Below, piece after piece: positions 61,001 through 64,000 of a stretch of 64,000 nucleotides of DNA. Every line of letters begins with the position of its first letter. The stretch's first letter is position 1. The notes below the pieces were generated by a model, which was given only the letters and a program-made list of their open reading frames with translations, was not told the origin of the DNA and did no database searches. The DNA is from a virus: positions 1-64,000 of IMG/VR virus record IMGVR_UViG_3300035158_000293; one strand, given 5' to 3'. A program made the position numbers and the translations under genes.

Positions 61001-62902
61001 CATGTTCGTCTCTCCCAATTTATTGGTGCCACTCTCCAAAAGACCACGCTCTTTCAGTTTGTTGTAAGCCTCGTCCCCCAGCTTGTTTGCGATACTGTAC
61101 GGCATGTTCTTGAACACGTCGTTAATTATGTAGCCGGGTTCGGCTGCACCCCGCGAACGTCGGAAGAATGGGAGAAGCTGATCCAGTATGCCGTCTACTG
61201 TGTGCCACTTATTACTGCTGGGTTTTTCTTTTTTGATCCGCTTGGCAAGCTCGGCAAGTGTGGCCTTGCGTACTTCCTGCGGCTCAAAGAACTGGTAGTC
61301 GAGAAGGCCCGTACCGGAACCCTCGCCGTACTCCTCTATGAACTCCTCACGAGTCATAGGTACAAACTGTCCGTAACGCTCACCTCTGACGTAAACCTTC
61401 GTGATCTGACGAGGTGACACCCGCCCAATGAACAACGCTTGAGGCTCCTGACCCTTGTCCAGTAGTCCGAACGAAACACTCGGTCGGAAAGACTTGGGGT
61501 ACGACTTCCTCCAAAGATCGTCCTCGCGTTCCTGTTCTGCCGGGTTTTGACTGAACAGGTCTTTACCCTGCACCGTGAACCGCAGGATAACGGGTCCGAA
61601 CTTTTCGGCTGTTTTGTAGTCCGGCGCGACAAACAACCCACGGTCAAGCCGCTTGCCTCCTGAATAGTGCGGGTAAAGACGGTGTGTTGGCTTGGTGGCG
61701 TCGACGCCTTTGCGGACAAACTCCAAGGCGGTTTTTTGGTCTGTGCCGTGGAACAGTTGGAGTTTGGTGTTGGGCCGTAGCCGTGCGATGCTTCCGCGCT
61801 TGCCTTCATGGAGAGCTTCGGATTCCTCCATCCGCTCCCGCGTTCCAACGCCCTCATTCACCAGCCGTAGTTCGCCATGAGGCACGTCAAACGGGTTGTC
61901 GTAACCTTTGTCAACCGTTCGGAACCAAACACGCCTGTCAGAGCCTTCGGCAAACCGTTTGATAGCCGCATCTGTCTTTGCCACGGCCACTACCTTGTCA
62001 CCTTCCCTGACGTTGTACAGGTATTTGCCACGGTGTGTCTGCGTAATAATGTAATCACCGGGTGCGGGTGACGACCACCCTTGTGTACTCTCAATTTTGA
62101 GGTTCCTCTGCGCAAGTTCCTTCATGTGTGCCTGCGTCAACTTTTTTCTGCGGGATCGGCGTTTGCGCGGTTTCATGCCGGGTCGCGCATGGCTCATAGG
62201 CACTACCTGCACGTCGGTGATACCGCTTTTCTTCAACCAATTCTTAACACGGGACACCATGTTCTGATCAAGCACCAGCACCTTGTCCAACCATTCAGGA
62301 CGAAACTTGAAATCCCCTCCCCGCAACCATTCGTCTTCTTCCGCGTACTGTTCCATGAAAGCGTCGAGCATCATACCGCGCTTGACGTCCCAAAAATCAC
62401 CGACGAGGTAGTCCTCATATTCTTCCTCTTCGAACGGCTCCCCATCTTCATCAAACACACCTCCCTGAGCAGCGGCGGACGCCAACTCGTCGGGGGTTTC
62501 AATAACCCCGCCCTCCGCGTCAAAAAACTCCTCATACGGGAAGGTATCCATAGCCATGCCGTATGCTTGCTCCGCAGCAACATCGGTCATTTCGGGAGAC
62601 TGTGCGAGGACGTATTCAACAGCCGTTGGGTTTTCGTCAAACCAGTCCTCGGTGTAGTGGACCTCTGTAAAGTGTGATTCGAGTGGTTTGCGATGGAACG
62701 CTAAAATCACATCGTGATGTGTCCCGAACATCCCACCTTCAAGCGGATAAGTCGAAAGGCTGACGAAAGCGGGTCCGCCCATGTATGATGCGTTGGCTTT
62801 CAACGTCCGGGATTTGAGGATGTCCCTGAGAGCTTTGTAGTGTGTGGTGTGAAAGAAGTGCTTGGTCTGCGCTTCGAACAGAGAAATTCCGCTGTTACCC
62901 AT
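52088..62902 (-). CDS. Giant polyprotein-like virion protein with three ART-like domains (3604 aa)
   Basis: The first ten residues end in SLFE followed by Ala, like the ten-residue capsid-targeting leader of T4 internal proteins. ART-like domains occur at about 12-120 (FFHTTHYKALRDIL, AFVSLST), 380-510 (LFHGTDQKTALEF, LFVAPDYKTAEKFG) and 1262-1370 (LYFHGTTTKFGRSIL, NYFTQNFLTALSSA). A zinc ribbon lies near 1755 (CASCNTVL, CLDCVDR). A GYPWV-like repeat is at about 2495. Two related 100-residue modules are near 2775 and 2940 (YKFPDQVTA and YKFKAPEQL). Modules with VWF...NPF[DN] lie near 330 and 3580. Motifs such as LTEAK, LYEAK, LHEAK, VTEAD and LVEAS sit at many joints. Four 15-bp palindromes cluster at linkers. 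An internal ATG at 57973 has AAGGGAG in front. Packaging and injection are inferred; enzymatic activity is not shown. Confidence 0.7.
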   Translation of the reverse strand: MGNSGISLFEAQTKHFFHTTHYKALRDILKSRTLKANASYMGGPAFVSLSTYPLEGGMFGTHHDVILAFHRKPLESHFTEVHYTEDWFDENPTAVEYVLAQSPEMTDVAAEQAYGMAMDTFPYEEFFDAEGGVIETPDELASAAAQGGVFDEDGEPFEEEEYEDYLVGDFWDVKRGMMLDAFMEQYAEEDEWLRGGDFKFRPEWLDKVLVLDQNMVSRVKNWLKKSGITDVQVVPMSHARPGMKPRKRRSRRKKLTQAHMKELAQRNLKIESTQGWSSPAPGDYIITQTHRGKYLYNVREGDKVVAVAKTDAAIKRFAEGSDRRVWFRTVDKGYDNPFDVPHGELRLVNEGVGTRERMEESEALHEGKRGSIARLRPNTKLQLFHGTDQKTALEFVRKGVDATKPTHRLYPHYSGGKRLDRGLFVAPDYKTAEKFGPVILRFTVQGKDLFSQNPAEQEREDDLWRKSYPKSFRPSVSFGLLDKGQEPQALFIGRVSPRQITKVYVRGERYGQFVPMTREEFIEEYGEGSGTGLLDYQFFEPQEVRKATLAELAKRIKKEKPSSNKWHTVDGILDQLLPFFRRSRGAAEPGYIINDVFKNMPYSIANKLGDEAYNKLKERGLLESGTNKLGETNMKGLPNGDTNEHTATFAGRPLVEASYTDADIPEFFYLSFDVYKPSHLESLKKRRLEGAAGVSSSEDIQYLFNKSAALKMPGRAFVEENAVSRVMYDNPMYLTAKNCDALYRLFDASKTPIGLTQVYRNVFEYMIEAFKSDSKYKTLVMENRHIAGHSKLADVARKNPPKKIRGPRDIAKWLKKVGIPKLREEDYTYKRFADALDEVPMKELERKITEGLKLIGQVYKNEGEWIIKDRDLKIPKGSELLIGISQLEDVTNYMEWRDKPSEEWPDILRMKHALDGDTWDEKADLLKEIKKLESDYTIEIVSAKDKNSRFKSWIKARMNESVTEADDTEEALPYYPVYGKHEFIYGEDLDNYEVFDAGVVIAGVEYDKAIMPAGVDGPVKVFFVSDDQEDDVVTAFETSAYAREALASIRRNVETGRKTGQTVYYTYSVLDDFAEKLQNLRTKLRSIRTGSYQKRERFADKDSERDKGLFQTKKEKEQTEYSIDVKEYGDEPFVVMQGEVEVARFATFADALARTKIPVTESDEAAEEEETCAGEHPEHSITTTHPGKDAIVKGDSSTMPSSDGYLLTGKYTSPEGTNPDGEDGDEDEDDNEIEIELPGMEIEIEFDDDFWEGFDTTSNLTEAKALYFHGTTTKFGRSILKQGFKLNQKQKVWDQKNQALASLDGNYFTQNFLTALSSARDATNKFGGDPMLFAVQIETRTAKTDEDQLPDPGSVAVMAAPAGMAITKYTVKEFDPEPDEEFEARYNYQDPDLADWEREYIEGERDKALAQRRDTFEGFVAKYIERMAASQNVDPVKIRRTAEKEIKDFLKAWVRNYEGPGRTDQHNPKIRKELEALVDKLGPVLNRPTTTALQSQYPNVRVTEPITFRGANKIVGAAVIFGKDRDDYVLPVYGNARAIAAGCEKALGHGGVDVLKKTNFRNVERVKAEVLGESAFTQHVFGTEIEAQTTQKRKTNEDARESIFDIDMTRGTNPRKKNAHGRACAFSEGKNEHNQTHRREFDTMSINEPNESTVVSESKQKRFGDEIAKLYRKDTTEKLSPKLQREATNYAARNNEGVALTKQLARAAWMHMPQIEDEEYFTDLFRQAFDRAVGELKLEEQRQKAQITWDYVPLDIERCASCNTVLAEDEPVVVDEEARTMCLDCVDRRKQQPYFEEIAETYQGTIEAGMITSRFGTWGVKKTEAGTLVVLKGKAYDVPNTFEEVHSLVKEIHGMYEDLPEECDAMIEAFLEEYTRDAGTETPESQKVQKQANPEPAEPEEEGARERLLGFGLLTNDNEDHITADPTLAKESEESGMGNLHEAKGETGKLARKVLRLEEGAGTQEEQREQYRKLVAEAKKNVGKAPKLLQPYIRDAIKRVEKELANPNSDPSDWADAELKRLDVRGREVKRIDRWMKEQNAMHYDPKVKGTPHPDWEPVSGSRRLSCNVSGDYGSVSISSTTKEMYVSWTPWTMTVAKKAGVKVEGEEGGQTLPEEVSETENGVQGFDVDTMSMEEEGRRKGKGTEGLKESVMGRGRYGIAAGAYEVVGKTVSGMPVLRKREVCESVAGTHFPKFTRVEGSLAFFRGGIVERGRILAHRADYRHALLNPLQDAASTPMTTIEAGAGSAPFAPDPADLHPLFGAQIPFVPPEETEEGKTADTSVTLPATDRGFAALDQGQNAGLAQETTEAGDNMLKSATNAVDVHNAFPNISPELAAVIAAQVQKGKVTTEQALRDIGERVKHPVERLDDLVYVDRGDAGQPTFMLLNGRVYLDSLARYNLIHGGDRTDGVGLLGEGWKRLGTIDRTRYKKRQGLEGPFQTPTGKVVYYDPREGCYYDPDTDIYYPRNKNPFQESIVEFLEPQEQYVGSDLVNGWSVMFTTESGSTDGPFRVYVNEGNDVNAYRLWSTFPTFAQAMTSAAAHVGQMPRGNSTLHKYDIPEVALKTSRGTFGESKWRAPIITRDVHYGDGKRVTLRRDESGVTIRRGEQVVGSVIRASAAVGDGQTASVYSVQIDSPDVDAVAVTQAVERVLPEFMEEVVRKQAAVSDLSVYPWQGGDAYKYPIGKGRNEPAVKQTDMTKLEKGEALVTLPRSRIAAKTEAVAPDANTIEVSLTVEDSAPDRYVYRTARVDGTRILRIKNDKAVVRITLENSREFTYKFPDQVTASAFAFNVAQGRDWTLDKLNALARNVNQQVTVGEAEDCDYTVQEILRIIDRIERGVSIDTTSKPDDSEVPTNTHTITEGNRCDIVEARKPIEIEWSKQPGRGVVDEFALYVDYDLPKTAPGKAAKPRYAGTKDTRGANVPRALFKNLTQNNRDMNPVYKFKAPEQLDTFVARVKTKARWTEDDLDALAKREGGLRITKLNRYLDSMIRGLKAESSDTMSNDLAEGRDIAAAKKLVKPGYVGTEWETAAGRDAKEPTVIRRVEAYDEDKGMVAISQSDRPAKFMELLPVDQLVGEIAFNRAQAEAAKAKAQTSKEKEEEQQKKQADYEDTDGFAEQFPPLRAGRVRKHLHTRINVPVGIGTNKRVPLKGRDLIRGLVRAGWRVKRGRGGRRIVKGASFFVEKDLSKTLLDYAEYLYPKRKQIKPVKGLPKHFTEDIHPAVFGIGGVVMVPLAEGSPVNEVTEYRNLNVAARYVPGLAEGDTEIWYMKTGVSRDLGMGFDWAKDHDALPDPKNLRKTHILLGKVKERDPEKLFRAMQARLWSPHGEARKLLKQKGIDHTSMSIGDVIVTGNKVLLVDRGGFVDLKKVQESDAVARLHPEQVHHGVLAEERRGILQEGSKRSFPAGTPKQKTAAESILKKLERKLQMEADTLASFYEPEEEPHPLYNPDKATLDKVVKLTLDVLYSVHAGEIVRVAKLRGFDDPNAFFRYFGRWLAGRRDPWDFPVKGMEFVNALKSLSECAFGPYGIESPGPDDLLVLQSFPRKNLYEAKIGDIIIARFESDAALREFVEGATTRVWFQAAEGSNPFNAPEGLTTLIKEADAE
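53896..53910. repeat. 15-bp palindrome copy 13
   Basis: TTGACATTGTGTCAC in the 3604-aa gene, encoding SDTMSN at a module joint before LAEG. Confidence 0.8.
54367..54381. repeat. 15-bp palindrome copy 14
   Basis: TTGACGTTGTGTCAA in the 3604-aa gene, encoding IDTTSK at a linker before ITEG. Confidence 0.85.
56513..56527. repeat. 15-bp palindrome copy 15
   Basis: TTGACATTGTGTCAA in the 3604-aa gene, encoding VDTMSM in a linker with a potential in-frame ATG. Confidence 0.85.
57967..57981. repeat. 15-bp palindrome copy 16
   Basis: TTGACATTGTGTCAA in the 3604-aa gene, containing in-frame ATG 57973 with AAGGGAG upstream. Confidence 0.85.
59128..59142. repeat. 15-bp palindrome copy 17
   Basis: TTGACGTTGTGTCAA in the 3604-aa gene, encoding FDTTSN directly before NLTEAK and the third ART-like domain. 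Confidence 0.85.
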
Positions 62903-62910
62903 TGTTTTGT

Positions 62911-62943
62911 CCTTCCGTAAAGTGCGGCGGCTTCACCGGAAGG
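62911..62943 (-). promoter_or_regulatory. Hairpin that could hide the ribosome site of the 3604-aa gene
   Basis: CCTTCCG (minus strand, from 62943) pairs with CGGAAGG (62917-62911) over a 19-base loop. The second arm includes GGAAGG, the apparent ribosome site eight bases before ATG 62902. Pairing would block it. A weak CCGT-GAA-ACGG hairpin with TCCTTTTTG follows the upstream gene (about 62950-62970). Confidence 0.4.
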
Positions 62944-63007
62944 GCCGTTCAAAAAGGACCGTTTCACGGAAGTTACGACCGCGTTCGTGGAATTCGTTTA
63001 CCGGTTG

Positions 63008-63997
63008 TTATGCGAGCATGCCGTAGCCGTCACCAACCTCCAAATCACCTTCAGCCGAAACCATCATGGTTCCGCATTTGGGGCACTCCATGCCCCGCGC
63101 GGTTGACTGTTTCGGTCCTGTGGAGTAACCACAGCCCGGACACCGCATGAGCCCCACAGACATCGCAAAACCACCGCTGGAGAAACCACCCGTGCTCGCA
63201 GTTGTAGTGACTTCCTTGAGCCTTTTTGCGGTCTTGCCTGTGAAGCCGCTCTCTTGATACTTCTTGTACGCCAACTTGTCGAACTTGCCTTTCTTGGCTT
63301 CCCTCTCAAACTGATCCCGCATCATCTCTGCGGCTCTCTGACGTATCTGTGGAGTAACGTCGAGATAAGGAATGCCTACAACCTTGGAGGCACCTTTGTA
63401 CGCCGCATTGGACAGAGTGAGAAACTTCTTCACCGCCTGCTCGCGGTCGTAGTCACCTTTGGCGACGTGGTTGATCATCGACCTGCAAGCTTGCTGCCAT
63501 GCGGGTTCCGCGGCCATTTGAATCGTTTTGACAATGAAGTCCGCCATCTTCTTACCATACGGCGTTTCTTCATCGCCTTCTCCTTCATCGAGGTGTTCCA
63601 CGCTCTCCATGAACATGCGGACCTTGCGCTGTATCTCCGCCAACCGTGCTGTTTTGTCTAATTTGAAATTGTCGTCCTCTTCATCCTCGTCGGGGTCGTA
63701 CTTAGGGCGCGTAGCCTTGATAACAGCCATTAAGTCAACCGCCTCGTTCAACGCTTCGGGAAACAACTCACGACGTCGTGCTTTGACCCGTTCTATCATA
63801 GGCTCCCATGAACCATATCCGGGATCAAGACGCTCACCATACTGACGCAACGTGTCGGGTGTCATGTACCTTTCTTGTCCGCGCTCTTCAAAGCGTAGTA
63901 ACACGCGGCAATCACTCCCGTCGCTCTCGTTTGGGCCGTTTACAAACAACAGACCGACACTCTCCAAATGCACCGACGATTCCCCGATGATTTGCAT
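63008..63997 (-). CDS. Zinc-ribbon virion-associated protein, possibly cut at window edge (329 aa visible)
   Basis: The frame opens at ATG 63997 only 3 bases from the window edge, so the true start may lie outside. The last 60 residues hold a four-Cys zinc ribbon (CPGCGYSTG and ECPKCGTMM), close in form to the ribbon in the 1127-aa gene. ALNEAV near residue 83 and HLDEGE near 138 match the protease-site form. The middle is helical (FIVKTIQMAAEPAWQQACRSM, VTPQIRQRAAEMMRDQF). It lies 105 bases upstream of the 3604-aa giant and may be a coexpressed virion protein. Confidence 0.6.
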   Translation of the reverse strand: MQIIGESSVHLESVGLLFVNGPNESDGSDCRVLLRFEERGQERYMTPDTLRQYGERLDPGYGSWEPMIERVKARRRELFPEALNEAVDLMAVIKATRPKYDPDEDEEDDNFKLDKTARLAEIQRKVRMFMESVEHLDEGEGDEETPYGKKMADFIVKTIQMAAEPAWQQACRSMINHVAKGDYDREQAVKKFLTLSNAAYKGASKVVGIPYLDVTPQIRQRAAEMMRDQFEREAKKGKFDKLAYKKYQESGFTGKTAKRLKEVTTTASTGGFSSGGFAMSVGLMRCPGCGYSTGPKQSTARGMECPKCGTMMVSAEGDLEVGDGYGMLA

Positions 63998-64000
63998 AGG

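Noticed and set aside
1-64000. tRNA genes, integrase or attachment sites
   Set aside because: No cloverleaf with a GGTTCGAATCC-type arm, no tyrosine or serine recombinase motif, and no tRNA-end repeat was noticed on reading.

Overview
The window looks like part of a large tailed-bacteriophage (Caudoviricetes, jumbo-phage-like) genome. Every gene I can support lies on the minus strand, with short gaps, many 4 to 25 base overlaps, strong AGGAG-type ribosome sites and few promoters. I see no ribosomal, metabolic or chromosomal housekeeping genes, no tRNA, no integrase, and no terminase, portal or major capsid gene, so lysogeny and host cannot be judged from this sequence. Because everything reads right to left, the first-transcribed genes are at high coordinates.

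Layout from left to right. (1) 1-24.6 kb is a structural or virion-associated half. It holds a partial beta-rich appendage protein, a 1101-aa protein with a zeta-toxin-like kinase, a lysine-rich histone-like protein, two long modular proteins (1127 and 758 aa), a TPR plus six-zinc-ribbon protein, a small regulatory and ATPase cluster, a ferredoxin/Cys-rich/methyltransferase cluster, an ADP-ribosyltransferase-like (ART-like) protein and a tail fibre with YadA-like repeats and an S74 chaperone. (2) 24.6-35.2 kb is a single 3524-aa protein with an HEFTH metallopeptidase signature and about ten copies of a G-Y-P-W-V repeat. (3) 35.2-52 kb is an accessory region of about 40 small genes: zinc-ribbon proteins, DUF4406-like enzymes, a repeated helical family, a DUF5131 protein, an HNH nuclease and an MSMEG_6728-like protein. 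(4) 52-64 kb is mostly a 3604-aa protein with three ART-like domains, preceded by a zinc-ribbon protein at the window edge.

Two signals cut across these regions. First, the long proteins are studded with [L/I/V]-x-E followed by A, G or S (often E-S-I-D-E-A-R), commonly at domain joints. This is the form of the T4-type prohead-protease site, and the 3604-aa protein even begins with a ten-residue leader ending LFE before Ala, as T4 internal head proteins do. I infer that these are polyproteins packaged in the capsid, cut by a maturation protease and possibly injected as effectors (ART, kinase, peptidase). Second, a 15-bp palindrome, TTGACA-TTG-TGTCAA, occurs 17 times. It lies inside genes in at least two reading frames, often in interdomain linkers, over a start codon, over a stop codon, and in intergenic gaps. 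It is therefore a DNA-level element.

Functions below are family-level readings from motifs seen by eye; no database search was possible.
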